A stretch of DNA of 48,659 nucleotides. Source: JBBDYH01 sp040901795. GTDB lineage: Bacteria; Planctomycetota; Planctomycetia; Pirellulales; JALHPA01. Positions 29,701 to 38,163 of this stretch are shown here, in pieces. The DNA is taken from positions 1 through 48,659 of the forward strand of contig JBBDYH010000016.1 of NCBI GenBank assembly GCA_040901795.1, in the 5' to 3' direction. How positions within the stretch are numbered: the stretch's first letter is position 1; each line of letters begins with the position of its first letter. Position numbers and translations under genes: made by a program. Under the pieces are notes generated by a model, which was given only the letters and a program-made list of their open reading frames with translations, did not search any database and was not told where the DNA came from.

Positions 29701-32687
29701 TCGCGCAGGTTGCGAATCATCTCGTTGATGTTGTCCTTGAGCGCAGCGACTTCTCCCTGGGCCTCGACTTTGATCGAGCGCGTCAAATCACCCTGTGTCA
29801 CTGCGGTCGCGACTGCCGCGATAGCTCGCACCTGTGTCGTGAGGTTTGCAGCCAACTGATTGACGTTATCCGTGAGGTCGCGCCAAGTACCGGAGGCGCC
29901 AGGAACACTTGCCTGACCTCCGAGTTTGCCTTCGACTCCTACTTCCCGGGCTACTGTCGTAACCTGATCGGCAAATGTCGCCAGTGTGTCGATCATCTCG
30001 TTAATCGTATCTGACAGATCAGCGATTTCTCCTTTCGCTTCGACCATGAGCTTGCGCTTCAGGTCTCCGTTGGCTACTGCGGTCACGACTTTGGCGATGC
30101 CGCGCACCTGAGCGGTAAGGTTCGCGGCCATCATGTTCACGCTTTCCGTGAGATCTTCCCAAATGCCGGCTACACCCTTGACTTGAGCTTGACCTCCCAA
30201 TTTCCCTTCCGTCCCTACTTCGCGAGCCATGCGTGTCACTTCTGACGCAAAGGAATTTAAGCGGTCAACCATCGTGTTGATGGTGTTCTTCAGTTCGAGG
30301 ATTTCTCCCTTCACATCCACCGTGATCTTTCGCGACAGGTCGCCGCGCGCGACGGCTGTCGTAACTTCGGCGATGTTGCGGACTTGGGTCGTCAGATTAT
30401 TAGCCATGGAGTTGACGTTGTCGGTCAGATCTTTCCATGTGCCCGCCACGCCCTGGACTTCGGCCCTTCCGCCCAAGCGTCCTTCACTACCCACTTCGCG
30501 GGCGACTCGCGTCACTTCGGAAGCGAACGAACTGAGCTGGTCAACCATCGTGTTGATGGTGTCCTTCAGCTCCAGAATCTCGCCGCGGGCATCGACAGTG
30601 ATTTTCTTCGTCAAATCGCCCTTGGCGACGGCCGTGGTGACCTCGGCGATATTGCGCACTTGCGCAGTCAGATTGTTGGCCATCGAGTTGACGTTATCCG
30701 TCAGGTCCTTCCAGGTTCCGGCGACGCCCTTCACGTCGGCCTGCCCACCGAGCTTCCCTTCGGTGCCGACTTCTCGGGCCACCCGCGTGACCTCCGAAGC
30801 AAAGGAGTTTAAGCGGTCGACCATCGTGTTGATCGTATTCTTTAGTTCGAGGATTTCGCCCTTCACATCGACCGTAATTTTTCGCGACAGGTCGCCGCGA
30901 GCGACGGCCGTGGTGACCTCAGCGATATTGCGAACCTGCGTTGTCAGGTTGTTGGCCATCGAATTGACATTATCCGTCAAGTCCTTCCAGGTTCCGGCCA
31001 CTCCCTTCACATCCGCTTGGCCGCCGAGCTTGCCTTCGGTGCCGACTTCACGCGCCACACGAGTCACCTCGGAAGCGAAGGAACTGAGCTGATCGACCAT
31101 CGTGTTGATGGTGTTTTTAAGCTCAAGAATTTCTCCGCGCGCATGGACCGTGATTTTCTTGGTGAGATCTCCGCGAGCCACGGCGGTGGTCACGTCAGCG
31201 ATGTTACGAACCTGGCTCGTCAGGTTATTGGCCATCGAGTTGACGTTGTCGGTCAGATCCTTCCAGGTCCCTGCAACGCCTTGCACTTCCGCCTGTCCGC
31301 CTAGTTTGCCTTCGGTGCCTACTTCGCGGGCGACGCGCGTTACTTCGGACGCGAAGGAGCTGAGCTGATCGACCATCGTGTTGATGGTGTCCTTAAGCTG
31401 TAAGATCTCACCTCTGACCATAACGGTGATCTTCTTCGTGAGGTCACCGCGCGCGACAGCGGTGGTGACCTCTGCGATGTTGCGAACCTGGTTGGTCAGG
31501 TTGTTCGCCATCGAGTTGACGTTGTCAGTCAGGTCTTTCCAGGTCCCGGCGACGCCTTCGACTTCCGCTTGGCCACCAAGCTTGCCTTCGGTGCCGACTT
31601 CACGCGCCACACGAGTCACCTCGGAAGCGAAGGAGCTGAGCTGGTCGACCATCGTATTGATGGTATTCTTTAGCTGGAGGATTTCCCCCTGCACGGTGAC
31701 TGTAATCTTCTTCGTCAGGTCGCCGCGTGCGACGGCGGTCGTGACCTCCGCGATGTTGCGAACTTGGTTGGTCAGGTTGTTGGCCATGGAGTTGACGTTG
31801 TCGGTGAGGTCCTTCCAGGTGCCGGCGACTCCCTTCACGTCTGCCTGCCCGCCGAGCCTCCCTTCGGTTCCCACTTCACGCGCTACTCGCGTTACTTCCG
31901 AGGCGAACGAGCCGAGTTGGTCCACCATCGTGTTGATCGTGTTCTTCAACTCGAGAATCTCGCCGCGGGCATCGACCGTAATCTTCTTCGTCAGGTCGCC
32001 GCGTGCGACGGCGGTCGTAACCTCTGCGATGTTGCGAACCTGGTTGGTCAGGTTGTTCGCCATCGAATTCACGTTGTCGGTCAGGTCCTTCCAGGTACCG
32101 GCGACACCTTCCACTTCGGCCTGGCCGCCTAACTTGCCTTCCGTCCCCACTTCACGAGCGACCCGCGTTACCTCCGAGGCGAACGAACTAAGTTGTTCGA
32201 CCATGGTGTTAACGGTAGTACTAATCCGCAAGAACGCGCCCTTAAGAGGACGCCCATCGATCTCGGTGTGCATAACCCGCGAGAGGTCTCCGCGAGCAAC
32301 AGCGCCGATCACGCGGTCCACTTCGACCGTGGGTTCAACCAAATCCGTGATCAGGATATTGATGGCTCGAAACCGGACACCCCACGAACCAGCTACGTTA
32401 TTTGCCGGAAGACGCAGCGTGATATCGCCTTCCTTGCCTACGGCAGTGCACACATGTTGCAGTTCCTCGGTGGACTCCGACAGCAAATCAGCCAAGTCGT
32501 TGAATGCGAGCGCAGTCTCTCCGACAATCCCGGCTTGGTTCATCGGTAGCCGAACGCTGAAGTCGCCGCGCTTCAAGGCGCGTAGGGCGCCTAATAAGTT
32601 TCCGGCGTCGAGATAAGCGATACCCGGCGAATAGGCCGGCTCTAGAGACTGCTGCGCAGGGACGGGTGGATCGGTTTCATTGATCAT
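26775..32687 (-). CDS. Giant soluble hybrid histidine kinase with nine-unit HAMP array, GAF and three receiver domains
   Basis: About 1970 residues, no signal peptide or transmembrane helix. Order: two degenerate HAMP-like segments (about 30-165); nine tandem 92-residue units (166-993) with phrases FASEVTRVAREVGTEGKLGG and VTTAVARGDLTKKITV; a GAF domain (about 1020-1165); a long coiled coil (1165-1255); HisKA with FLANMSHELRTPL (His 1275); HATPase with N (LLSNAFKFTD), G1 (DTGVGIPE) and G2 (GGTGLGLSV) boxes; then three receivers with Asp at about 1632, 1754 and 1901. The second receiver has VKD instead of KP. The layout resembles fungal group III (Nik1/Os-1) kinases with more HAMP units. ATG 32687 is chosen; a GTG 9 bases upstream is possible. 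First gene of an operon with cheR and a phosphatase. Confidence 0.93.
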   Translation of the reverse strand: MINETDPPVPAQQSLEPAYSPGIAYLDAGNLLGALRALKRGDFSVRLPMNQAGIVGETALAFNDLADLLSESTEELQHVCTAVGKEGDITLRLPANNVAGSWGVRFRAINILITDLVEPTVEVDRVIGAVARGDLSRVMHTEIDGRPLKGAFLRISTTVNTMVEQLSSFASEVTRVAREVGTEGKLGGQAEVEGVAGTWKDLTDNVNSMANNLTNQVRNIAEVTTAVARGDLTKKITVDARGEILELKNTINTMVDQLGSFASEVTRVAREVGTEGRLGGQADVKGVAGTWKDLTDNVNSMANNLTNQVRNIAEVTTAVARGDLTKKITVTVQGEILQLKNTINTMVDQLSSFASEVTRVAREVGTEGKLGGQAEVEGVAGTWKDLTDNVNSMANNLTNQVRNIAEVTTAVARGDLTKKITVMVRGEILQLKDTINTMVDQLSSFASEVTRVAREVGTEGKLGGQAEVQGVAGTWKDLTDNVNSMANNLTSQVRNIADVTTAVARGDLTKKITVHARGEILELKNTINTMVDQLSSFASEVTRVAREVGTEGKLGGQADVKGVAGTWKDLTDNVNSMANNLTTQVRNIAEVTTAVARGDLSRKITVDVKGEILELKNTINTMVDRLNSFASEVTRVAREVGTEGKLGGQADVKGVAGTWKDLTDNVNSMANNLTAQVRNIAEVTTAVAKGDLTKKITVDARGEILELKDTINTMVDQLSSFASEVTRVAREVGSEGRLGGRAEVQGVAGTWKDLTDNVNSMANNLTTQVRNIAEVTTAVARGDLSRKITVDVKGEILELKNTINTMVDRLNSFASEVTRMAREVGTEGKLGGQAQVKGVAGIWEDLTESVNMMAANLTAQVRGIAKVVTAVANGDLKRKLMVEAKGEIADLSDTINEMIDTLATFADQVTTVAREVGVEGKLGGQASVPGASGTWRDLTDNVNQLAANLTTQVRAIAAVATAVTQGDLTRSIKVEAQGEVAALKDNINEMIRNLRETTQKNTEQDWLKTNLARFTRLLQGQKDIMDVARLTLSELAKTVSARHGVFYLLESRDGQADLQLVSSYGFKERKGLSNRFRPGEGLIGQSVLEKERILVSEVPDDYVRINSGLGESTPRNVVVVPVLFEEDVRAVFELASFHEFTANQLALLEQLAESIGIVLNTITASTRTEELLKQSQSLTEELQSQQEELRQTNDRLEKQAKSLRESEELLKNQREELQQTNEELEEKADLLVRQNEEVERKNREIELARRDLQEKADQLALTSTYKSQFLANMSHELRTPLNSLLILSQMLGDNSDANLTEKQVEFAHSIHASGEDLLSLITDILDMSKIESGTVGVEAEELSFPEITEHVERTFRQVAQEKGLEFRIEMAGSLPATITTDGKRLQQILKNLLSNAFKFTDQGEVVLTMLPAMRGWSKEHPELDRASQVIAFTVRDTGVGIPEDQLQVIFEPFQQVDMTSTRKYGGTGLGLSVSRSIARLLGGEIRVVSTLGKGSTFTLYLPADYQPMLPEGAGAVGQTQGTTTSPSLIEIASGVPAIKSWTNSELRLPAEAKPLVRSFAPSTRAIGVDGGDDRRSIQAGDRVLLIIEDDARFARVLLQMARERDFKGVIAARGETGLDLARRFTPDAIMLDIDLPDMEGWAVLDRLKHSPQLRHIPVHIISNGECSPRGLKQGAFACLQKPVSAQALADAFARTTDFLDREVKRLLLVEDNPAERNSIQELIGDGDVRTTAVGSAQEALDALHSERFDCVVLDLRLPDTSGLELIQTIRREEKLRELPIVVYTGKELTAEERAKLDRLAEIVIVKDVRSPEHLLDETALFLHRVEANLPEQKRRMLRQLRESDTVLSGRKVLLVDDDVRGTYALANLLERHGMSVVYADNGKRAIEELENTPDIEVVLMDMMMPEMSGYDAIRTIRGMDRFRSLPIIAITAKALKGDREECIQAGASDYVSKPVDTDQLMSLLRVWLYH
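29709..32192 (-). repeat. Nine tandem 276-bp coding repeats (HAMP units)
   Basis: Nine in-frame copies of a 276-base unit inside the kinase gene, each encoding 92 residues. The first seven differ from each other at only a few positions per copy. The last two (nearest the GAF domain) are more diverged. The long open frames on the opposite strand of this region are shadows of the repeats. Confidence 0.93.
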
Positions 32688-32772
32688 GGCACACACGCTC
32701 GCAAGTCGGAGAAGCGCATAGACGCGCCGGTAGGAACGGAATGAATGAGAAGGGGGGAGGGGAAGGTCCGTT

Positions 32773-32778
32773 ATTATA
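32773..32778 (-). promoter_or_regulatory. Candidate -10 box of the kinase operon
   Basis: A perfect TATAAT on the minus strand about 85 bases upstream of the kinase start. The best -35-like sequence (TTTCAA) is at a 15-base spacing and weak. It predicts a leader of about 80 bases. Confidence 0.45.
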
Positions 32779-33139
32779 GTTGGCAGCGTTCGCTTGAAAC
32801 TGCGCTCAGCGCAAGGAATCTGAGCCGAAAAGAAGGCTCCTGCGGGAGAGGTCGGATGGCCTCAAATGATCGGATATGCTTTTGGACCCCCCTCGAACCG
32901 GCAAGTAAACGATTCCATAGCGAACGGTCATGAGTGTTCGTACGAGGAGGGGAGAATACTGGCCTGTCCGAATCCCTCTAGCGGCGGCATTCGAGCAAGG
33001 GAGATAGAGAACCAGCTCCTGTCCGCGATCGCGGAAACCAGGGTCGTTGTGCCGCCGTTGTGTTGCAGGCCCTTCCAGATTATGCTGACCACTACTGTGG
33101 AAACTACCAATTCAACACCCCCTCCCCACAAAATGAGCA
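32779..33139. other. Divergent intergenic region between kinase and CheY-like genes
   Basis: About 360 bases with no supported gene. Short frames at 32866 and 32928 lack family features. It probably holds regulatory sequence for both divergent genes, but apart from the TATAAT box no operator or repeat was recognised. Confidence 0.4.
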
Positions 33140-33502
33140 ATGCGAATTCTGGTCATCGACGACAACGTCGACTGTGCATTTATGCTGCGGCAACTAATTC
33201 GTAAGTGCGGTCACGAGACAGACATCGCGCTCACAGCGGAAGCCGGTCTGACGAAGGCCAAAGAATGGCAGCCCGACGTGGTTTTTCTCGATCTGGCCAT
33301 CCCGGGCGTGGATGGTTACAAGCTTGCTCCTCGACTCCGCCAGGAAACTCTACAAGCCGCGAAAATCGTGGCCATCAGCGGATATAGAGATGATCCTGCT
33401 CGCCGCGCGGCCGCGGGCATCGATGCCCATTTGATGAAACCGGCGTCACTTCAGCAGCTGACTGACTTCTTTGAGTGTGAGCCGCTGAAGGCGGCCTCTT
33501 GA
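33140..33502 (+). CDS. Stand-alone CheY-like response regulator
   Basis: A 120-residue single receiver domain: MRILVIDDNVDCAFMLRQLI with the acidic pair, phospho-acceptor in VVFLDLAIPGVDGY (about D52), serine in AISGYRDD, and lysine in HLMKPASL. No output domain. It is divergent from the giant hybrid kinase operon and may take phosphate from one of its receivers or act as a phosphate sink, which is inference. ATG at 33140; a close Shine-Dalgarno sequence is not obvious. Confidence 0.9.
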   Translation: MRILVIDDNVDCAFMLRQLIRKCGHETDIALTAEAGLTKAKEWQPDVVFLDLAIPGVDGYKLAPRLRQETLQAAKIVAISGYRDDPARRAAAGIDAHLMKPASLQQLTDFFECEPLKAAS

Positions 33503-33534
33503 CGGCATTCGCATCGCGCCAGACCTGCGGCATC

Positions 33535-33568
33535 GCTAACCCGGAGGATTCGCGTAATCCGGGTTAGC
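33535..33568. terminator. Hairpin between convergent CheY-like and DUF1598 genes
   Basis: GCTAACCCGGA (33535-33545) and TCCGGGTTAGC (33558-33568) form an 11-bp perfect stem with a 12-base loop. Convergent placement suits a two-way terminator. No T-run follows, so it may also be a dispersed palindromic repeat. Confidence 0.6.
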
Positions 33569-33590
33569 AAATCGCGAGCGTGTCAGGACG

Positions 33591-35039
33591 CTAATCCCAC
33601 CACCACTGGCCTGCGGCCAGATTCTTGAGGTCAACGGTCTCGCGAGTTTTGGCGACTGTCCCTTCCAGATCAACCTGCGCCTTGTCGAGCGCTTTCCGCG
33701 GTTGAACGCGCACGCCGCCGCCGATCGGCGTCATCAGCCGGTTGCCGCGCCACACGCTGGCCACGGCCGAGTCGACCTGCTTGGGGACGTTGAGCGTCTC
33801 GACGGCGTAGGCGCCTTCGTCGAGGAACGTCTCCATCTTCCACTCCGCCTTGCCCGGCAGCTTATGATGAGCCAGAAACGCCGCCGCAATCGAAAGATCG
33901 ATAATGTTACGCAACTCCGTAAACACGGGCGAGCGGCGGGCGATCGCCGCGTAATTGCGCGTGAAGTCGTCGGTGAAGGCTTTGCTTGCCCGGTCGACGG
34001 TGGCCGCCTCTTGCCGCGAGCCATCGACGCTGACCAGCTCGTCGGCGCTGATCAACTTGACGCCGTTGCCGACCAGCTCGGCCGCCAGTTCGTCTTCGCT
34101 CACGCGCAGGCACTCGTAGTCGGGCACAAAGTACCAGCGTTGCAACGCGTTTCGGCTGCCGCCCGAGCGCGCGGATCGATCGGTCCAACTCGCCATTTTC
34201 ACGCCCGGCTTCTCCAAGCCGATGCCGATCAGCTTCATGCGATAATCGGCTTCGACCAACACCTGCGCGAAGTGCGACGTCGGCGGCACCCCGGTCAACT
34301 GGATGGTCTGCAGGCCCAGACTTTGCCGCAACCCGTTCACAATAAACCGCGTTTGGCCGGGATTCACGCGCGAGCCGACTTGCTGCAGAAACCGCTGCAT
34401 GTTGGCCAGGCCCTCTTGCGTCGGATCGATCGAGACGCTGATCAAGGGAGCGTTGCGCGCCTGATCGCCGAAGAACGCTCGCAGCGCGACGATCAGATCG
34501 TCGAGCTGCAGCACAGGATGGCCCGAATCGATGCCGCGAATTCGACCCGCCATGTCGGCGGCGAAGCCCTCGGCCGGTCCGGCCAGAACGATGTCGCCCG
34601 TCTCCGGGTAGAAGAAGATGTATTGAATCCGCGTCAGACCGGCGAGATAGCGCATCTCATCGGTTGGCTGTCCGCCGGCAGCGAGTTTCTGTTTCAGGGC
34701 AGTTTCCAAACGCGTGAGCGAGATCTTGCGCTGCGGCGAGCGCGTGGCGAGCTTCGGATCGAGCGAGGCGCGAGCGGCTGCTGCCCGCTGCCGGTGCACT
34801 TGCCCGGTCGGGTCCGCGAAGCTCCGCATCTGCACTACGCCGTCGGCATCGACCAGCACGCCGCCGACGCTAGCTGCCAGGTTATTGGGATTGTTGGGAT
34901 CGTTGGGGTCAACGGGAGCATTCGGGTCGTTGGGATCGGCGACTTGCGCAGCGGCCGGAACAGCCGCGATAGCGCCCAGCCAAAGAAGGATCAGGCCGAA
35001 CAGCGGCACGAAACGGCGAAGCGAGACGAGCGACGGCAT
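33591..35039 (-). CDS. Secreted DUF1598 family protein
   Basis: A 482-residue exported protein of a family I know mainly from planctomycetes. A signal peptide (about 1-31, FGLILLWLGAIAAVPAAAQ) is followed by an Asp/Pro/Asn-rich tract (DPNDPNAPVDPNDPNNPNN) that probably spaces or binds calcium. The remainder is the DUF1598 body (LTRIQYIFFYPETGDIVLAG, WYFVPDYECLRVSEDEL, FTELRNIIDLSIAAAFL) ending WWWD. The start at 35039 was chosen because GAGGAG lies 7 bases before it; an upstream TTG would include that site. Molecular function is unknown. It is transcribed alone, with the metalloprotease gene upstream on the same strand, 187 bases away. Confidence 0.85.
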   Translation of the reverse strand: MPSLVSLRRFVPLFGLILLWLGAIAAVPAAAQVADPNDPNAPVDPNDPNNPNNLAASVGGVLVDADGVVQMRSFADPTGQVHRQRAAAARASLDPKLATRSPQRKISLTRLETALKQKLAAGGQPTDEMRYLAGLTRIQYIFFYPETGDIVLAGPAEGFAADMAGRIRGIDSGHPVLQLDDLIVALRAFFGDQARNAPLISVSIDPTQEGLANMQRFLQQVGSRVNPGQTRFIVNGLRQSLGLQTIQLTGVPPTSHFAQVLVEADYRMKLIGIGLEKPGVKMASWTDRSARSGGSRNALQRWYFVPDYECLRVSEDELAAELVGNGVKLISADELVSVDGSRQEAATVDRASKAFTDDFTRNYAAIARRSPVFTELRNIIDLSIAAAFLAHHKLPGKAEWKMETFLDEGAYAVETLNVPKQVDSAVASVWRGNRLMTPIGGGVRVQPRKALDKAQVDLEGTVAKTRETVDLKNLAAGQWWWD

Positions 35040-35226
35040 AAAACGGCTCCTCAACGGGTCCCTCTCGGTCCCAAAAACGGCGAACGGCTACAGGGTCCGC
35101 GCGGAATGGCGGACAAGACGGCAGAACCGACCCTAATCATCCTAGTTTGTCAACCTACGGAACGCAAGAAATGGGGCTATCCCCCCCGTGCTCCGCAGGA
35201 GCCAAAGGTAAATGGCCTTCCGTCGC

Positions 35227-38163
35227 TTACGTCACGGATACCGTAAACGGTTCGCTGTCGACGCCCCCCCGGCCGTCGCTGACAGTGGCCGTAACATATA
35301 ACTTGCCACGATACGCGTCGTTGGGGTTGATGACCAGTGTGCTGCCATTGACGGTCAGCAAGGCCGCAGCGCTGTCGGCCTGAGCGTTGTAGAGCAGCGC
35401 CGTGTTCGCATAGGCGGCGGTGCTCACCTGTTCGACCAGCGGGTCATTGGCCAGACTGCCGCCCAGCCAGCGATAGAGCTTGCCGTCCGGCGTGATGTAA
35501 TACCAGGCGTTGCCGCGATCAGTAAGCCACTTCTCATTGCGACCGCCCCAGTTCAAATACTCGTTGCCGCCGGTGGAGTTCAGTCCCAGCGTCTGATCGA
35601 GATGGTACTCGACGCTTTGAGCCGAAGCGGTAAAGGTCAACGGGTCGTTGTTTGCATCGCTGGCCACGAGGTTAAGCTCAAGCTTATCCTGAGAAGTTGA
35701 CATCGTTTGATCGCCGATGGGCGACAGGACGGGAGGCGCCTGAGCCACCGAGATATTGACGGTGAAGCTCCAACTTGTGACGGCCAGATCATTGCCCGCG
35801 GCGTCCTCGATATCGTTGGCATCGGGCGCCAGCGAGACATTTACTGGGCCATTCTGGAGATTCGTCACTGCAAACCGCCAGGTGTTGCCGCCAATGTTCG
35901 TTGGCGCGCTCTTAACGGCATTCACAGCGCCGCTGCCGCTGAGGACTACGTCAGTCACCTCGACGCCGGTCACCGGTTCCGAGAACGTCACATCGATGTT
36001 CGTCGAGGTCGCGCTGATCGTGGCGCCATTGGCCGGCGTACGGCTGGTCACGGTCGGCGGCGTCGAGTCGGTACTGGACGGTTGCACGACAACCCAGAAA
36101 CCTTCCGAGTCTGTCAGCGAACCATCACTGACCGTGGCGGTGACATAGAACTTGCCGCTGAATCCCTCGTTGGGATTGATCACGAGCGTGCTGCCGTTGA
36201 CGCTCAGCGTGGCCGGCGCGCTGTTGAGTTGAGCATTGTGGAGCAGAGCCGTGTTCGTATAGGCGGCGGTGCTCACTTGCTCGACCAGTGGATCGCTCGC
36301 CAGACTGCCGCCGAGCCAGCGATAGAGCTTGCCGTCCGGTGTAATGTAGTGCCAGACGTTGGTGCGGTCGGTCAGCCACTTCTCATTGCGGCCACCCCAA
36401 TTTAAGTACTCGTTTCCGCCGATGGAATTCAATCCCAGTGTCTGGTCAACTTGATATTCAACGCTTTGCGCGACTGCCGTAAACGTTAGCGGATCATTGT
36501 TCGCGTCGCTGGCCACCAGGCCAAGCTGCACCAGGTCCTGCGACGATTGCATAGTTTGATTGCCGATTGGCGACAAAACCGGCGGATGCGCGGGCCGGCG
36601 GTTGCCAAAGTTGATGGCGGTGACCTGCTGGCTCTGGGCCAAGGTCACGGTGTGCGTGCGCGCCTGAGGGGATGTTTGCTCCCAGCCAGCCGCGAGAACC
36701 TCGGCCACCGTATAGGTCCCCGCCGCCAGTGTCGTAAACGTATAGGCCCCGGTGGAGCTGGTGACCGTCGAAGTCTCACCGCTGTCGCGGGTCCCATTGG
36801 TGTTGGAATCGAGGAAGACGGTCCAGCCTGCTAGTCCCGCCTCGCCACTATCGCGAACACCGTCGCCGTCCGAGTCGGTCCAAACGATGCCGTCGATCGT
36901 ACCGGCGGCGATCGCGTCCGCATCCAGCGTCAGCGTGTAGAGCTGAGCGGCGTCCTGAGCGCCGGCGACCCGCACATAGTACTGCCCTGCGGTGAGGTTT
37001 AGATCGACGATCGTTTCGCTGCCCCCCAGCCCCTTGCTGTTCGCGCTGCGAACAACGGTCACGCCGTTGGCGGCCAGGACCGTCAGGCTCAAATCGCTCT
37101 GTGCGCGAGAGTCGAACGACGCGTTCGAGCCCCCCTCCAGTCCGACCGTGTACACCGATCCAAACGGCGCAAGCGTGAAATCCAGCACCGCGCCGACGTC
37201 GACGCTGAAGCTGTAATAATCGAAATCCGAGTTATCGTCGATGCTGACGTCGGAGACGATAACCGGCGGGTCCGCGACAACGCCCAGCCCAAAGGCGGTC
37301 GCCACTGTGTCATTGCCTTCGAGGCGGTCGCCGTAACCGCGGTTCATGCGCAGAATGTCGTCGTGTTGCGGCCCATCGAACGACAAATTGATAAAGGGCT
37401 CCATCAGCTTGGCCCCGACAACGGGCAGCGAATGCGGCAGGCCCAGACCATGGCCCAACTCGTGAGAGACGACGTTGCGGAGGCGTAGCGAGTTGCTGGC
37501 CAGGCCGTTGAAGAAGCCATCTGCCGTGTCCAGGACCATATCCCCCATGTTCGGAAAGAAGTTATACGCCAGCACGTTGCTGTCGCCGTCGATGAAGTGG
37601 CCCCCGACGCGAATGTCGCCGCGACGACCGAGTACGCCGCTGTTGGTGTTACTAAAGCTAGCCCCGTCGTCCTTGGACTCGTAAACGAAGTCGATTCCCG
37701 AGACCGCTTCCCAGCGATCAAACACCTGTTGGAGCACCGGCAGCCAGGAACCCATCGACCCGTAAAGCCGATCAAGCCGTGACCGCAGGTCGCTCGGCGC
37801 CGCCGGTTCGCCGGAAAAGCCACCGATCGATGTCCCATCGGGCACAACGCTCCACGTCAAAGCTGACGGGTGGCCTTGGCCCAGCCCACTGCCATTGGTC
37901 GCGGTGCGAGTCCAGCGGTTGCCGTCGATATCGTCGATCTCGGCGCCGGCGGCGGCGAACTGACTCTCCCAATCATCGACAACGCTCTGCGGAGTGTCCG
38001 GCGCCCACAACACATGCGGCTGCTCGTCCACTGAGACCGGCGCCAGCGGAGTGACCGAGAATAGCGACCGCTCCTCTAGCTTTTCGAACATCGTTGTTTT
38101 CCGAGCCCTGAAATGCTGGAACGGCCGACGAATCCGGCGCATTAAACGATTCTGGCGAGCCAT
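35227..38163 (-). CDS. Large secreted matrixin-type metalloprotease with SdrD-like and duplicated cadherin-like domains
   Basis: About 978 residues. The N-terminus has a basic stretch then MFEKLEERSLFS, resembling the planctomycete LEPR-XLL export motif. A zinc protease domain follows (about 60-280) with HELGHGLGLPH (H234, E235, H238, H244), the matrixin/metzincin HExxHxxGxxH signature. Next are a pre-peptidase C-terminal type domain (about 310-415, DFDYYSFSVDVG), an SdrD B-like domain (GTIDGIVWTDSDGDGVRDSG), a 169-residue module, an Ig-like domain (STPPTVTSRTPANGATISAT) and a second copy of the 169-residue module. ATG 38163 was chosen because GAGGAACAGGA lies upstream. Likely an exported, surface-associated protein; substrate unknown. 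Confidence 0.87.
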   Translation of the reverse strand: MARQNRLMRRIRRPFQHFRARKTTMFEKLEERSLFSVTPLAPVSVDEQPHVLWAPDTPQSVVDDWESQFAAAGAEIDDIDGNRWTRTATNGSGLGQGHPSALTWSVVPDGTSIGGFSGEPAAPSDLRSRLDRLYGSMGSWLPVLQQVFDRWEAVSGIDFVYESKDDGASFSNTNSGVLGRRGDIRVGGHFIDGDSNVLAYNFFPNMGDMVLDTADGFFNGLASNSLRLRNVVSHELGHGLGLPHSLPVVGAKLMEPFINLSFDGPQHDDILRMNRGYGDRLEGNDTVATAFGLGVVADPPVIVSDVSIDDNSDFDYYSFSVDVGAVLDFTLAPFGSVYTVGLEGGSNASFDSRAQSDLSLTVLAANGVTVVRSANSKGLGGSETIVDLNLTAGQYYVRVAGAQDAAQLYTLTLDADAIAAGTIDGIVWTDSDGDGVRDSGEAGLAGWTVFLDSNTNGTRDSGETSTVTSSTGAYTFTTLAAGTYTVAEVLAAGWEQTSPQARTHTVTLAQSQQVTAINFGNRRPAHPPVLSPIGNQTMQSSQDLVQLGLVASDANNDPLTFTAVAQSVEYQVDQTLGLNSIGGNEYLNWGGRNEKWLTDRTNVWHYITPDGKLYRWLGGSLASDPLVEQVSTAAYTNTALLHNAQLNSAPATLSVNGSTLVINPNEGFSGKFYVTATVSDGSLTDSEGFWVVVQPSSTDSTPPTVTSRTPANGATISATSTNIDVTFSEPVTGVEVTDVVLSGSGAVNAVKSAPTNIGGNTWRFAVTNLQNGPVNVSLAPDANDIEDAAGNDLAVTSWSFTVNISVAQAPPVLSPIGDQTMSTSQDKLELNLVASDANNDPLTFTASAQSVEYHLDQTLGLNSTGGNEYLNWGGRNEKWLTDRGNAWYYITPDGKLYRWLGGSLANDPLVEQVSTAAYANTALLYNAQADSAAALLTVNGSTLVINPNDAYRGKLYVTATVSDGRGGVDSEPFTVSVT
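35230..35736 (-). repeat. C-terminal copy of a 169-residue coding repeat
   Basis: Encodes PPVLSPIGDQTM through DSEPFTVSVT. It is the second copy of the module at 36082-36588. The central part (GGNEYLNWGGRNEKWLTDR, ITPDGKLYRWLGGSLA) is nearly unchanged between copies. Confidence 0.88.
36082..36588 (-). repeat. First copy of a 169-residue coding repeat
   Basis: Encodes PPVLSPIGNQTM through DSEGFWVVVQ. Cadherin-like edges (LVASDANNDPLTFTA, YVTATVSDG) enclose an unfamiliar Trp/Tyr-rich core. It is separated from the second copy by an Ig-like domain of about 115 residues. Confidence 0.88.

Noticed and set aside
29709..32192. CRISPR-like direct repeats
   Set aside because: The 276-base period without short spacers and an intact reading frame show protein repeats, not CRISPR.
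30229..32616. Long plus-strand frames (287 and 412 residues) opposite the HAMP repeats
   Set aside because: They are antisense shadows of the 276-bp coding repeats; composition is Thr/Ser/Arg-rich with no family features.
33702..35246. 514-residue plus-strand frame
   Set aside because: Antisense to the DUF1598 gene, His/Arg/Asp-rich as expected of a shadow frame.
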